From: Drosophila miranda
Lineage: Eukaryota > Arthropoda > Insecta > Diptera > Drosophilidae
Assembly: GCF_003369915.1 (NCBI RefSeq)
Contig: NC_046676.1
Coordinates: 7,657,501-7,721,500, forward strand
Length of the DNA: 64,000 nt
Reading direction: 5' to 3'
The first letter of the stretch is position 1. Every line of letters begins with the position of its first letter. The notes beneath the pieces were generated by a model, which made no database searches, had not been told where the DNA came from, and worked only from the letters and a program-made list of their open reading frames with translations. The position numbers were made by a program, and so were the translations under genes. Shown here in pieces: positions 1-11,599 of this stretch.

Positions 1-2233
1 TCTGACAATGTTGACGCCATTCTGCTGTTTGTCTTTCCTCTTGTAATAAAATGGGATCCGGCTGGCTGGCTGGCTGGCTGGCTGGCTGCTGCTTGCTGGT
101 GACAGTGTGCTAATGGCAATGGGATCTGCCCAGTCCACAGAGACGCCTCCCCTCAAAATGTTTTAAATAGTAGATACTTCACAAGTTTCAACGACTCTGT
201 GCTTGTGCTTATGCTCTTGCTCCTCGTTCACAACATAATCATCGCCTTTCCGTGCCCTTAAGCATTGCAAAATGGCTTTACAAGTCACGTCGTAGTCAGG
301 ATGCTTTGTCAGTCGTCTGGGATTGCCCTCGAAGGCGTCCGCCTGCCGTTTGTTGTCAGCATTTTGTCGACTCCTGTTGACAGATTGATTTTGATGTGTT
401 TTCGTTGCTGCGAGCACTCTTATTGTGAAGATTCCCAGCCCTGAGGGCACTCGAGACGGGGGCTGAAGTTGTCCTTTTCTCGAGGCCCTTACTCTGATTT
501 AAGAGGCAACAAACATTTTAGCCTAATTGGTTGAGTCTTTAAGCACTTGGTCCGAGCTGAATAATTGACAAAGGCATTGGATGTGAATGGAACAGGATAG
601 GACAGGAAAGTACACTGGCCTTCCTACGGCCTTCCTATGAGCAGAATCTGTGCAGAGTCCCACATGCCCCTGCGTGCACTTTCATTAATTTAATTGGATG
701 AGAAATGGCTTTCCATAGCTCACACACACAGAACTCAATGCCACAATAGGGAAATGAAATGAAAAAAAACTTTACTGCAGAGTTACAATCAGAGAGAAAG
801 AGAAAATCCTTCCCTTGGGATGGGGATGGGACGCCAGCACGGGAGCCAGATTTGGTTGAATTCACTCTGGGCCACATTTCATTTACGAGTACCAGCTGCG
901 GCCCCTGCTCCGTTGGGTCATTTACGTAAATCCAATTAACTGGGATGAGGCAGGGAATAAGGATAAGGATGGGGCAGGGCAACGGGAACGGGAACGAGAA
1001 CGGCAACTGGCATCAGGCAGCTTTATTGGAGCGTACTGGTATTAAGAGGCAGCCAAACACAAACAAACCTGCGCGGCAGGGACATCAAATGGAATGAAAT
1101 CCAATCAAATCGATACAAAAAAATACTCGGTGTAGGAATGCCATGCGGTGGGAGGGCGGTCTGGAAGGTAGATGGTAGATGCCCTCGGAATCCCTGATAG
1201 ATGCCAGGAATTTCGTCTTTACTCTCGTGAAACATTGCCTGCGGCGTTGCTCATACGTAACGTTGCCCCCAAATCAATTGAAATAAACTGGATACATGTG
1301 TATATATGCACATACATACATATGTGTCTGTTTGTCCTCGCGAGGATGTGCGTGTGTGTGCCTAGGGGGTGGAGAGAAGAACTTGTTTTCCACATATTTG
1401 TTCTATTTCTTAACCTACTTGTGGGGGCTTGTGGAAAGGCTTTGATTTTGCTCTTGTGCAGTTTTCCTGACTTCCCTCCCCAACCCGCCCCCTTTTTGTG
1501 TGCCATTTATTGGTCTGTTTGGCAGTGCCAGCCAGGGAAAATTGGTCAATTGTCACGACCCGAAGCAGCCGGCTATGGGATGGCGGCCCATTAAAGTCTG
1601 TTTAAAGTTACACGCAACAGTGGCCCTAACAAGGGGTTAACACTATCCAAATCGATTCGGAATACACACAAAATAAAACAAATAGCTGTTACGAAACATA
1701 TTCCTTCGCAAGTTAAGATACAGTTCTTATCGTCTGAAGTGTACTCAAACTCTGTCACGTCAACAATTGATGAAACCATAGATCTTTTGAGTAGAATTTC
1801 CACTCAAGAATTTATTTACTGATTAGCTAAATTAATATTTTAAAAATTTATTCTCCTGCATATATAAATTCATATGTGATGTACATTTGTATATATGTAT
1901 GTTGTGTAGTTGGACAATTTGTAAGATTTAATTTGGTCGCTTGCCAAAAAGTCGGGTCATTTGGCGGCTTTATGCGCTTAAATATTTGTGTGTTGCTTTT
2001 AATTAAGACGTGTGCGCCCTGCTCTGTTCGGAAACACTACAGAACTACCATTTCCGTACTATACTATAAATATAGTTTTATTGTATTTTTTACCTATATT
2101 ATTTTCTCAGAGAGGCGGAGGCAGAAGTTGAAATGAAAAACATTTGGCGGCAAAGTAAATGTCAGAGAGAAAACTCGGCCAGGCCACTACATCGATGTTC
2201 TATAATTAAAATATATTTAAACATATAACTTAC
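1..2233. other. Gene-poor stretch, probably intron of a minus-strand gene
   Basis: No open frame with an ATG, Drosophila-like codon use and flanking splice signals was found. The stretch holds the GGCT microsatellite, T-rich runs and a short CA/TA-rich patch near 1300. Because a strong minus-strand donor lies at 2233/2232, the stretch is probably the first intron of a gene whose body lies to the left. That reading is inferred from a single splice site. Confidence 0.4.
59..90. repeat. (GGCT)n microsatellite
   Basis: About seven tandem GGCT units followed by a short GCTGCTTGCTGG tail. It is a simple repeat with no coding sense, lying in a stretch without a supported gene. Confidence 0.9.
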
Positions 2234-2418
2234 GCGTGAAATTGGCTAATAAATGAACCGTAGCGTAGTATGCCGCCTCCTTAGGCCAAGTTCTCCTTCG
2301 GTTTTCGGTTGTGTTGTGGCCTGCGGTGTTGGTGGATGTCTTTTTGTTTTTTGGGGTTCGTTCTGTTCCGTCCGTTGGCACGTATTTACCACGAGGCACG
2401 GTTTCCAACTGAGGCAGA
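2234..2418 (-). promoter_or_regulatory. Probable 5' UTR exon and initiator of a gene off the left edge
   Basis: On the minus strand an initiator match, TCAGTT, sits at 2412-2407. It is followed by about 175 nt of GC-richer sequence that ends at a strong donor, ACGC then GTAAGTTA, with GT at 2233-2232. No ATG-led frame runs through the exon, so it would be leader sequence. The DPE window downstream of the initiator does not match well. The coding part is not in this window. Confidence 0.35.
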
Positions 2419-4091
2419 ATGGTTGTAAACAAACCAATTCAACCCCTCGAGTACTTTGGCGCTTAATTTTGATATTTGTAACACTCAAATGGCAACGGAC
2501 AACACAACCCCAAAAACTGTGGGGCGGGCGCTGCGTGCAGTAGGAAATTCACTCGGCGGGGCTCACAATCGGAAGAGTGTGTGGTGTGTGTGGGAGGGGG
2601 TTTGAATGGGAAGTAAAAGCGTGAGCGAGCTTTTCTGCTTCCACTCGCACTCGAGTTGGAGCATTGCTCGATAACAGCAGCGGATGATAAGAAAGCTGAG
2701 CTCTTAAACACACCATGTTCCTCTAATAAAGTACATACTCGTCTTGTTTATTGCAAAGATAGGAAATTTTAAACAAATATAGTTGGGACCAAACACCAAG
2801 GCTTCACTGGCTATAGGCTCTTATCAGCGCGGGGCATGGGCCATGTGGCCATGACGAACCAACGCGGCAACGGTTGCCAAGCTTTGAGCCACACAGACGA
2901 AAGCACTCAATTTCCAAAAACAACTGCAACTGACTGCAATAAAAATGTGCTGGCTTGCAATTTCATTCATTTAATTTAGTTAATGAACTGGTCGTGAGTG
3001 CACTGAACTGTTGTCTTCTTTTCGTTCATTCTTTGTTTGTGCATTTCGACTTGAGTCAGCAAAAGTGCATTTGCATTGAAAATGTAACGTATTTCAGATG
3101 TTAAGCCTTACAGGGGAATGTTAAGCTCAACAGGAGAATGTTAGGCGCATCAGTGCTGTAAAATGAGTCGCAGCTATTTTTGAGTGCTTTATAATTTCCG
3201 ATTTTTACTATCGCATTTAAAAAAAAAATCAAAAAATTTTTTTAAAAATGTACCGCCTTCTCACGCGAAATTCATCCTGGTTTGACCAAATTTTATGTAA
3301 ATTTACCATACATACACCCACACCATAAATAGCTTAGTCTAGTATAATGTTTAATATGTCTTCATAAACAGCAGGAGCGTCTGGATTGGTGCCGTTGGTG
3401 ATGGCGGAGCAGCAGCAGAGGTGACACTTTCTTTTTCTGCCTTCTATTTCCTTTCTTTTCTGGGTTTTTCTCGACTCGAACTCTGTTCTTCCAGAAGTAG
3501 CCGGAAGTAGCCTTGTTGTGTATTCTACGCGTAGGTGTGATCCCGTCAGTGGTGCTCCATTTTTTCAAATTTACAACAACAACAACGCGGCGATGGCCAA
3601 ACATAACATAACGGTTCTTTCGCTAGGGCTGCAATAGTATCGAAAGAATATTTGTATTAAATAAATATATAATAAATATATAAATTAATAAATAATCGTA
3701 ATATAACTAATTAATTAACTATTGTAAAATATCCTGCAAATTAAATCTTAAATCAATCAAGGGAAGCGACGCAAAGATGTAGTCCAAACCTCAAGGAAAA
3801 ATAGACGGCCTCGGTTCACGCCAAGGAACGACCTGTGCCGTCAAAAATATTGACTTTGAATCTCCGATGCCAACACAGACATTACACATCAGGCCGCCCG
3901 TAAATTAAACTAAACGGATCAGCTAAACAGATGTCTCTTGAAACTTAAAGGAGTCAAAAAGCGAAGTGAAAAGAATGAATGGAAACCACTTCATCCGTAT
4001 CATTTTTAGCATGTTTTATTTCGAGTTTAAAAAGCGCGCCGTTTTCACACATTTCCGTTCCTGACGCAGTCACGCTGATTTTCTTGCCACC
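2419..4091. other. Intergenic, no supported gene
   Basis: AT-rich sequence with homopolymer A and T runs near 3220-3250. A minus-strand frame at 3362-3604 is arginine/lysine-rich low complexity with valines from a GTT repeat, and is not credible as a protein. Nothing else was recognised. Confidence 0.5.
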
Positions 4092-4190
4092 ATGTCTGGT
4101 GGCATTCATAATATTTTCCAGTATATTTTAAGACACGTTAGCGTGTTGTTACCAAGTAAAGAACAGAATTTTAGTGGAAATTGTTATTGA
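4092..4190 (+). CDS. Possible 32-residue small ORF
   Basis: An ATG in an excellent context (GCCACC before ATG) opens a 32-codon frame ending in TGA at 4188-4190. The predicted peptide starts MSGGIHNIFQYILRH and is weakly hydrophobic. The frame also holds a GTAAAG that could act as a donor inside an AAGTAAAG string. No family is recognised, and a frame this short arises by chance in AT-rich DNA, so the call rests almost entirely on the start context. Confidence 0.18.
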   Translation: MSGGIHNIFQYILRHVSVLLPSKEQNFSGNCY

Positions 4191-4397
4191 CCGTTTTGTT
4201 TAAATCTTATTTCATAAGAAGTGCTATAAAGATGAAAACCTAAATTTATCCGGGTGACCGTTTACGGTATTTTTAATACTTTTCGTTATTTTTTGAGGTC
4301 AATATTGCACCGACGGTATATTTACGGTATATCGGTATATAATGGTATAATGTCAATTTCATCAATTTATTAAATTTAATTTTCAACGTTAAGTAGA

Positions 4398-4610
4398 AAT
4401 CCAATAAAAGCAATTGTCTAGAATATTCCAGTCAAGTAGAAAATAGGTTCATTAATCGGATAAAATTATGTGGGCAAGGCTGAGAGATATATCTAGCTAG
4501 TAATATTCGACGGAAGATCAAAATCGAGGAATATGAATAATTCGTCGGTACATTTTGAAAATGAGACCGTATATTTCGGTATTTATTTGAATCGGGTATG
4601 AGTCGGTAAT
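4398..4610 (+). repeat. Copy A of a promoter-associated dispersed repeat
   Basis: This shares long similar blocks with 6136-6480 and about 11600-11975, for example the block TTAATCGGATAAAATTATGTG and the block TAGTAATATTCGACGGAA. It is preceded and followed by repeated GGTATATTT words, which resemble Drosophila core-promoter Motif 6. No gene start follows this copy. Shorter degenerate copies lie near 5965-6070 and 11265-11335. Confidence 0.7.
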
Positions 4611-4984
4611 AACCGGTAGGCAACATAAGTACCATTCCTTACTTTTAAATTATATACCTAAATTACTGTACTTGGACATCGACTTAGGGTGAAAATGCCC
4701 AATTATTGGGGAATATTAACACGACACATCCGGACATATTCAGCAGAGTAATTCCCATGTTTTTCACTTTAACAGTGTTAAAATTGGTACTGATAAGTTA
4801 GTTTAAATATGTATTTGATATACACCACATACAATATATCCACATAAACTTAGTTTTTTTTAATATACCGCCAAACTACGAACCGGTAAAACGGAATTTT
4901 TTGACGATTTTCATTGGCCGAGAGCAAAAATCGCGTTCCATGTTGTAGGAAAAGGATAGGATAGGATATTATAGAATTAAGAAA

Positions 4985-5195
4985 CTGTTTGCCATCCCAG
5001 GCTCCAAAGAAGGCAAAAACAACTTAGTCTTAGTTTTAGATATCACAACGATATTTTGCAGTTTATTGTATTCTTACAGAGAGCAAGAATAGGTATCAGG
5101 ATCGATATATATATATGTATATGCAAGATACCAATCATATTCATGAATATGTCTAAAGCATATCAATTTCAGAAAAGGTCCTTATTAATTACGTT
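4985..5195 (+). repeat. Left direct repeat flanking the minisatellite
   Basis: The segment begins GCCATCCCAGGCTCCAA and ends in TTATTAATTACGTTTT. It matches 5602-5785 in the same orientation, with the same order of blocks: a GCAAAAACA-TTTAGT block, an ACGAT block, a CATGAATATGT block and the TTATTAATTACGTTTT end. The two copies bracket the 39-bp array, so the array arose inside, or was carried by, a local duplication. Confidence 0.65.
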
Positions 5196-5241
5196 TTATC
5201 TTCTTACCTTAATAAAACTTAAAAAATTACAAAATTGTTTT

Positions 5242-5588
5242 TGATTTTGATTGAATAATTATTATTATAATTATTATTCTTGATTTTTATTGAATAATTA
5301 TTATTATTATTATTATTCTTGATTTTTATTGAATAACTATTATTATAATTGTTATTCTTGATTTTTATTCAATAACTATTATTATAATTGTTATTCTTGA
5401 TTTTTATTGAATAACTGTTATTATAATTGTTATTCTTGATTTTTATTGAATAATTATTATTATAATCATTATTCTTGGTTTTTATTGAATAATTATTATT
5501 AGAATTATTATTCTTGATTTACATTGAAAAATTATTATTTTTGATTTTTATTGAACATTTATTATTTCTGATTTTTATTGTTTGTGAT
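5242..5588 (+). repeat. 39-bp AT-rich minisatellite
   Basis: Seven consecutive units of exactly 39 bp run from 5242 to 5514, with boundaries at 5281, 5320, 5359, 5398, 5437 and 5476, then decay into partial units to about 5588. Each unit starts TGATTTTTATTGAATAA, continues with ATTATT-type triplets and ends TTATTCT. Units differ by a few substitutions and share the same length. It does not code for protein. Confidence 0.92.
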
Positions 5589-5601
5589 TTTTTTTATGTT
5601 T

Positions 5602-5785
5602 GTCATCCCAAACTGCAATTAATGCAAAAACAGTTTAGTCCCTGTTTTAAACCTATTTTAACGATATAAGGTATAAGGATAGGTATAAGGATATATGTAA
5701 ACGTAAATAAAAGACAATAATCATATGCATGAATATGTGTAAAACATAGCAATTTGAGAAAATTTCTTTATTAATTACGTTTTAA
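5602..5785 (+). repeat. Right direct repeat flanking the minisatellite
   Basis: This is the partner of 4985-5195 in the same orientation, ending in the same TTATTAATTACGTTTT block. Divergence between the two copies is moderate, so the duplication is not recent. Confidence 0.65.
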
Positions 5786-6135
5786 AAACAGTTTGAAAAA
5801 CAGGATCTTCATATTAAATTAACGAAATAGGGTATACAAAGGCATTTGTACATATGTATACACGCATCATGTCTTCAAATACTAGCAACTGTTTTTTTTG
5901 TTGAACTATTTTTGTTAAGCCTTGTTTTCGTCAAAATATAATAAGAGCAATGACTAAAAACTAGCCAATCTTGTAGAAAATTGATTAATCAATAGCCTTA
6001 AATTACGTGGGCAAAACTTAAGGTTTTAGTTAGCCAGAATTATTCAACGGAATCTCTAAATTGAGCAATATGAACGACTATTCTCTTTCGTTTTTGTTGT
6101 TTTGACCTATTTCGCTAAAACCTTTTTTTAGATAA

Positions 6136-6480
6136 GATCCAATAAAAGCAAGTATTTAGAATAAACCAGTTAAGTAGAAAATAGATTAATTAATCGGTTA
6201 AAATTATGTGGGCATGGCTAAATGTTCTATATAGCTATTAATATTCGACGGAATATCAAAATTTGCGTAATATGTAAAATATAACTTGAATTCGTCAGTA
6301 TATTTCCGGTATATTTTTCAAATGAGACAGTATATTTCTGGGGGTCGGACGGTATATTTCTTTATTGGTGGCCAGCACGGATTTAATTTTTATTTAATTT
6401 ACAATTTACGTAGTAACGTGTTCCAGAAATGTTTATTCACTAATTCACAAATGTAGAAAATTGTATGGACTCCATGGACT
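6136..6480 (+). repeat. Copy B of the promoter-associated repeat, upstream of Naa35
   Basis: This is the best match to copy C at about 11600-11975. The left half holds the AATCGG-TAAAATTATGTG and TATTCGACGGAA blocks. The right half holds CAGCACGG, then GGATTTAATTTTTATTTAATTT, then ACGTAGTAACGTGTTC and AGAAATGTTTATTCACT. The repeat ends about 210 nt before the Naa35 start codon, so it probably carries or abuts the Naa35 promoter. Confidence 0.75.
6294..6362 (+). promoter_or_regulatory. Motif 6-like tandem array, likely Naa35 promoter
   Basis: Four GTATATTT words lie at about 6298, 6309, 6330 and 6351, in contexts CAGTATATTT and CGGTATATTT. They resemble Ohler Motif 6, which is typical of Drosophila housekeeping promoters. 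They lie about 330-400 nt upstream of the Naa35 ATG on the same strand. Motif 1 is absent from this copy, and the transcription start was not located. Confidence 0.5.
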
Positions 6481-6692
6481 CACTGTACAAGAAGGCGTTG
6501 CAAAGATTTATCAACACATGATACACATATTTTCGCGTACAAACTAATGATGTAAACAAGTGCTCCCAACATCTACTATTCTTTAACTTGGCAATATCTG
6601 GCAATATATATCCACCTTCATACAATCAACATAAATTCAAAGAACGACGATAAGTCGTGATAGCTCTAAGAAGACACAGCAAGATTGACAAA

Positions 6693-9353
6693 ATGAACGG
6701 AAGGTAAGCCAGCGGTGCGGACTGTTCTATAAATATCTACTTACACACATATGTGCAATTATGTTCCTTCCAGTCCTCTCTGTGGCGTTGCGGAGCCGGC
6801 CGACTTCCAGGCAGCCGCTGCAACTGCCGCTGCAGCTGCGGCCGCCGCCACTAGGGCCAACAGCTCCTCGGACCGGGATGAGTGGAGCGTGAGCGAATGC
6901 GGCTTTATGGATCCCGAAGTGCAGCGCACAATGCGGAGTGGCAGTACCGCAGAAGACATAACACAGTATCCACTGCATGGATGGATTGATGTAAGCGACG
7001 AGTTTCTTGCTGCCTGTAAAGAACTGAAACCCGGAGAACTGGCGCAGGACATGATGTTTGGTCTCTTCGAAGCCATGTCTGCGATTGAAATAATGGATCC
7101 AAAGATGGATGTGGGCATGGGCTTCGATAAGTTGGATTTGCCTCCGCCCTCCTTTGAGGTAGCCATCTCGGTAAGAATGGAGAAGATAGTCAGTCTCATG
7201 CCTAGGTCATCCTTTCATTTGCACCCATTCCAGACGGGCGTTATTAAGCTGGACAACCTTACGCCCACCGAACTGATTGGGATCTTTGATGCTCTATTCT
7301 CCTGCGTTGTGTCCTGGCTGGAGGGGAATTCCATGGATCAGGTGCTGTTCACCTGTCTCTATCTGCACGCTCCCTCTAAAATCAAGGACAAGGCGCTGCG
7401 CGTCTTCTGCACTGCAGTGCGTAATCTCATTGTGGTCATCAAGAGCATCATCATCATAGCAGGTGTGAACGAGGAAGAGGATTTCCAGCTGTACGGAAAT
7501 TCTGCACTGTTGGCCGCGGAGAAGGCTCATCCCGGCAATATTTTTGGTTATCTGAAGGAGGTAGAGGACGAGCTGGTGCGCAAATGCAAGCAGCTGACAT
7601 CGCCGGAAGATCTGATGTCCGTGGTGCATCGACTCCGCTTCATGCGGCACCTGTTCCAGGTCATCTACCAGGTGGAGCAGATGGCAGCCAATGACACCGC
7701 AGAAGATACAATAAGCGAGATTTACAAAAATCTAAACGTGGCTTCTGAACTGTTGCCGCTTCTGCGCAAAACCATTGATCGGGGCACCCAGCCCGTTGAG
7801 GGCTGTAAGTCAGATGGCAGCGATTGCTTTTTAAGTCGTGTCTAACCAATTAATTGTACTCTCCAGCTGAGGCCCCAAATCCCATCGGCTTCTCGACCCG
7901 CATTCATGATCGCACTCAGCCGCCCTCATTTCCTCGCAGCATTAAGATCAGAGACCGACCAGCCAGCTTTCAGTTTCTGGAGGAGATGATCTCGCGTTTC
8001 AAATACGCCTGCAAAGTGACGCGGAATAAGGATTACTTCTCAGCGCTGGTAAGGCTAACGTTTGGACTGTTTGGAAATTGCTACATTTAATTTCGTCCAC
8101 TTGCAGAACTTCTTTATCGAGTACAGTAAAAAGTCGGGGCAGTGCATCCTTTCGAGGAGCGTTCTGCAGAGTTTATTCACCGCAAACCTGCGTCTGGTGC
8201 ATGGTAGAATGCCGATGAAACTGTTTCTGCGGCACTCGGTGCAGGCCTTCAACTCCCCGCCAGTGCTCAGTCCCAAGAATTCGGTGTCCGCTGATCCCAA
8301 GGTGCAGCAGCAGCTGGAGAATTTCTTTCGCTACTGCATCAGCCTGAACACCTTCACAATGTTTATACGCATCTGTGGCTTCAATCGCGCAAGGCAGCGG
8401 GACAAGCTGGGTCGATTGATTGAGAATTTCGACGCCATACAGGTGGATGCGGCCAGGTTGGACTCATTTATGAACCAACTGGCCATCGAGCGGGCCATGG
8501 AGGGAAACGAGCTGCACGCCACTGCACTCAAGCACAGCACCCACTTTTCCACGTGGGTCTTGTACAACTGCTTCCGTGCCATGCTGATCTATCTAATGTC
8601 CGGCTTCGAGCTGGAGCTGTATGCTGTGCACGAGTTCCTCTACATCTACTGGTATCCTTACGAGTTTCTGGTGGGCTTCCTCGTTTCGGCGCTGACACGC
8701 ACGGAAAATATTCTTCTCGCTCAGGAGGAATACGCTGAGCACCTGAGCAAGATTCAAGCGAATGGTGGCACCGTCTCCAAGAACCGCAAGGCGGCCAAGC
8801 CCAGGAAGAACAAGAAACTACAGCGTCCGTACCGCTGCGAGATAGTCTTCTATCACGCCCTGCTTAGTCTCTGTGGCGGCATGTACAAGGCTATGGCCGC
8901 CCTTACCAAAGATGGACGCGTGCGTCTGCCAATGCCCACTTTTGACAACGAGGAGGTTCGATACAATCGACGATTCCGTCCCTTTGGCGCACTAACCAGT
9001 CCTCCGCCTGTCAGCTATCAGGAGTTTAAGAGCATCCGCGATCCTATGATGCTTTCTAGCGTCGAGGACCTGTACGCTGTTGCAGCCAAGCATTTCGACC
9101 AGGCCCGAAATATTTTGGAAAACATACAGAACCCTGACCAGGAAGTGAGTTTACAATTACAGAATCTCTGCCACAAACGTCTCGCTCACAGCTCAAATCC
9201 GATCTGTTACAGGTGCTGGACCTTCTTCAAATCGCTCGAACCAACTTTGTCGTGATGAATGTGCTGGCCCGTGGCCATCAGAAGGATGTGAAGCGCCAGC
9301 CAGAGTTTGATTTTTCAAAGCATAGCTATTTCCCCATTATAAAGTTGAAATAA
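6693..9353 (+). CDS. Naa35: N-alpha-acetyltransferase NatC auxiliary subunit (Mak10/NAA35)
   Basis: Six coding exons join in phase: 6693-6703, 6774-7170, 7234-7804, 7867-8048, 8107-9144 and 9213-9353, giving 779 residues. The first exon codes only three whole codons plus two bases. The Mak10 N-terminal region is clear from about residue 74 (GWIDVSDEF) through FEAMSAIEIMDPKMD at about 102-116, then DNLTPTELIGIFDALF and WLEGNSMDQVLFTCLY. In the family this protein is the non-catalytic scaffold that anchors NatC (with Naa30 and Naa38) at the ribosome for N-terminal acetylation. An alanine run lies at about residues 17-29. The 63-nt intron 7171-7233 has no stop and keeps frame, so retention would insert 21 residues. 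It is convergent with Zfrp8, with only 80 nt between stop codons. Confidence 0.95.
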
Positions 9354-9433
9354 TCTGATCGCCAAGATTTTAAATGTGTGCCACCTCCACTAACCATAAC
9401 CAACTAAATTAAATGTACGTATGGAGTTTATTA

Positions 9434-10600
9434 TCAATGTTGCTCTTGCGACACAACGTCCTGCTTGACCATGTGCTCTTCCACATATCCCTCAATGGGG
9501 CAGCTCTTGGCACAAGTGTAGACCGCCAGTACGCCCCAGTCCAGAAACTCTTCTTTGAGCAGCACCAAGGTCTGCGGCATGATCTGGAACTCGAATTGAC
9601 GAATCCCACCGCATTGGCTGCAGTTGGGCAGCGATTTCAGCTGATCCGCCACAGTTGCGGCTGTGTTTGTTATCCAAAGGGGCTCCCCGCCGCGCTTGTA
9701 GCGCACAATCTGCTCGGGCTCGTCGGCGATTTGCTTCTTAAATTGACGAAACGTCTTGTCATCCGAGCCAGCTGTATTTCCAAAGTACTTGTCCATCTCC
9801 GCCTCGGAGACGTTGCTCAGGTCGCCGGTGTTGCCACTGGCCTGTAGCGCTTCAAACTCTGCCAAACGGGCGTCGTCATCTTTGTGATCTTCTTCAACCG
9901 GCCTTGTGGGATTGCTCTCTATCACAATCTCAAATTCTTCAAATTCTATCGCGCTAAGCGGCTTGTGCGGCACTGCGTTCGATGACCCGCAGTTAGCCTT
10001 GTGGTCGGACCAATGTGCCCGCTGATGAGCAGCGGAACAATAATAGATGGTTTTACAGCGGCTGCAGGCATGCGGAGCATAACAGCCGCAGGCTGCACAT
10101 ACTTTTTTCAGGCATGGTATGGGGGGCTGGAAGAAGTATACACGTCTACAATTAATTCCAAAAACCCTTCGTTCTATAGCTTACCAAAGGTTCCCCATCG
10201 TCTTCCGCCGCCTGTTCCGAGAAGAATTTGTTTTTCAGTGCCAGCTGAGACCTCAGCACTGTGAAATTTCTGGACAAACCACAAACATGAGTCGCAGGAT
10301 AGCCACAAAACACACAGTTTAAAGCACTTACTCTGCACTATGATCCTGCTGGCAGTCTGCGTTCCGGCACACGAAAATATAAATCGACCGATGAAAGTTG
10401 AAATCATCCTCGTGGGGGGCATAAAGTTGGGCCAAGAAAACTTTTGGCGCCTTGCACTTCTGACACTGCAGCTGTTCCGTCGGAGGGAGTGCCTCCAGCT
10501 CCAGCCAGGCCGGTAGTCCACCCAATTTGCTGGGGAAGTAGCGGTTAGTCAACCAACCATTATTGTCGCGTTTCTCGGCAAAACCCAAATCAATTTCCAT
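9434..10600 (-). CDS. Zfrp8: PDCD2 family protein Zfrp8, MYND zinc finger
   Basis: Three exons on the minus strand, 10600-10332, 10269-10185 and 10126-9434, join in phase to 348 residues. The N-terminus (LGFAEKRDNNGWLTNRYFPSKLGG) matches the PDCD2 N-terminal domain. A MYND finger spans residues 128-164, with Cys128, Cys131, the CSRC pair and the YYC/HQRAHW core visible. The C-terminal PDCD2_C domain includes the FRQFKKQIADEPEQIVRY stretch and the SQCGG pair. D. melanogaster Zfrp8 is known as a stem-cell maintenance factor linked to small ribosomal subunit and mRNP assembly. A closer acceptor in the first intron would break the family sequence, so the acceptor giving ENFTVLRSQL was chosen. The paralog trus is a less likely match. 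Confidence 0.95.
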
Positions 10601-11599
10601 GTTTTTAATGTGAAGGCTAGCGTCTGACCCTCAGAAATATACCGTATATATACCGTATAACCCACCTAAACCCCCTTTATTTAAACAGGCGAAAAACTTA
10701 AGCTAAGCTGCGGAAATGGATACTCAGAGAAAATCCTGCTGTTTCAAGTCATCAGATTACACTATGTAACCAAATCAAAACACGGCGTACACAAAAAAAA
10801 TCGACTGCCTAAAAAGTCTGGCTTTGTTGCAAACAACTTCGTTTAAGTGCAGTAGAAAACCTCCTGCAGAGAAGCACTTTAAGAGGCACTATTCCATCCC
10901 CATGGTGCATTCGCCTCTTTTTGTTTTCTCTGAATTGGTAGCTACAATGAGTTTCCAAATATGTACATACTTCCGTTTTTTACCGTTGGCAGCATTCAAT
11001 TTGTATGAGCGGACTAGTATTCAAAATATTAACACATTAACAGAAACGGTTTTTGGTAACTGAAACGGTTTTGAAACGGCCAATGAAAATCGTGAAAAAT
11101 GCATACTTTTGCTGCGATTTCGTTTGTTCAAAACAGGGGGTTTCCCTTATTTTTTTTGTGGTAAAGTAAATACAGTTCAGTTCAGAAGAGCCAGTGTATG
11201 AGTCAGAAGTTAATAAAGAACCAATATCTCATAACCATGGTTCCATAACGATTCAATTTCAAATAAACCAGTCATGTAGAAAATTGGTTCCTTAGTAATA
11301 TTCCACCAAATATATAAATCGAGGAATATGATTCCAATCCTTGACTGAGAACGATTTTAAAATTCCACCGAAAATTATGAAAATTAAATCATTTTAGCGT
11401 AGTTCAGATGAGTGATATTGTGGTTTTGTTTAGGTTCAGAGGAAAGTTGGCGTGGGTCTACAAGAAGAATTTACAATCAGTAATATTTGACGCCATTTAC
11501 CTCAAATCGTTGAACTGTTTAAATGGAGGAGGGTTAACTGGGCTAAGTTAGATTTCTAACGATATACGAGGCTTTATTGAGGCAAAAACAATCAAAGCA
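10601..11599. other. Intergenic between Zfrp8 and the copy C repeat
   Basis: The Zfrp8 5' flank at 10635-10665 has two ACCGTATATA words on the plus strand, possibly reading as promoter words for the minus strand. The rest is AT-rich, with a degenerate copy of the dispersed repeat near 11265-11335. No supported gene. Confidence 0.5.

Noticed and set aside
163-450. Minus-strand open frame of 95 codons
   Set aside because: It starts at GTG rather than ATG, has no recognisable family and lacks convincing splice signals linking it to the minus-strand leader exon at 2234.
3362-3604. Basic minus-strand frame of 80 codons
   Set aside because: Low complexity made by GTT and AG-rich runs, with no homology and no splice context.
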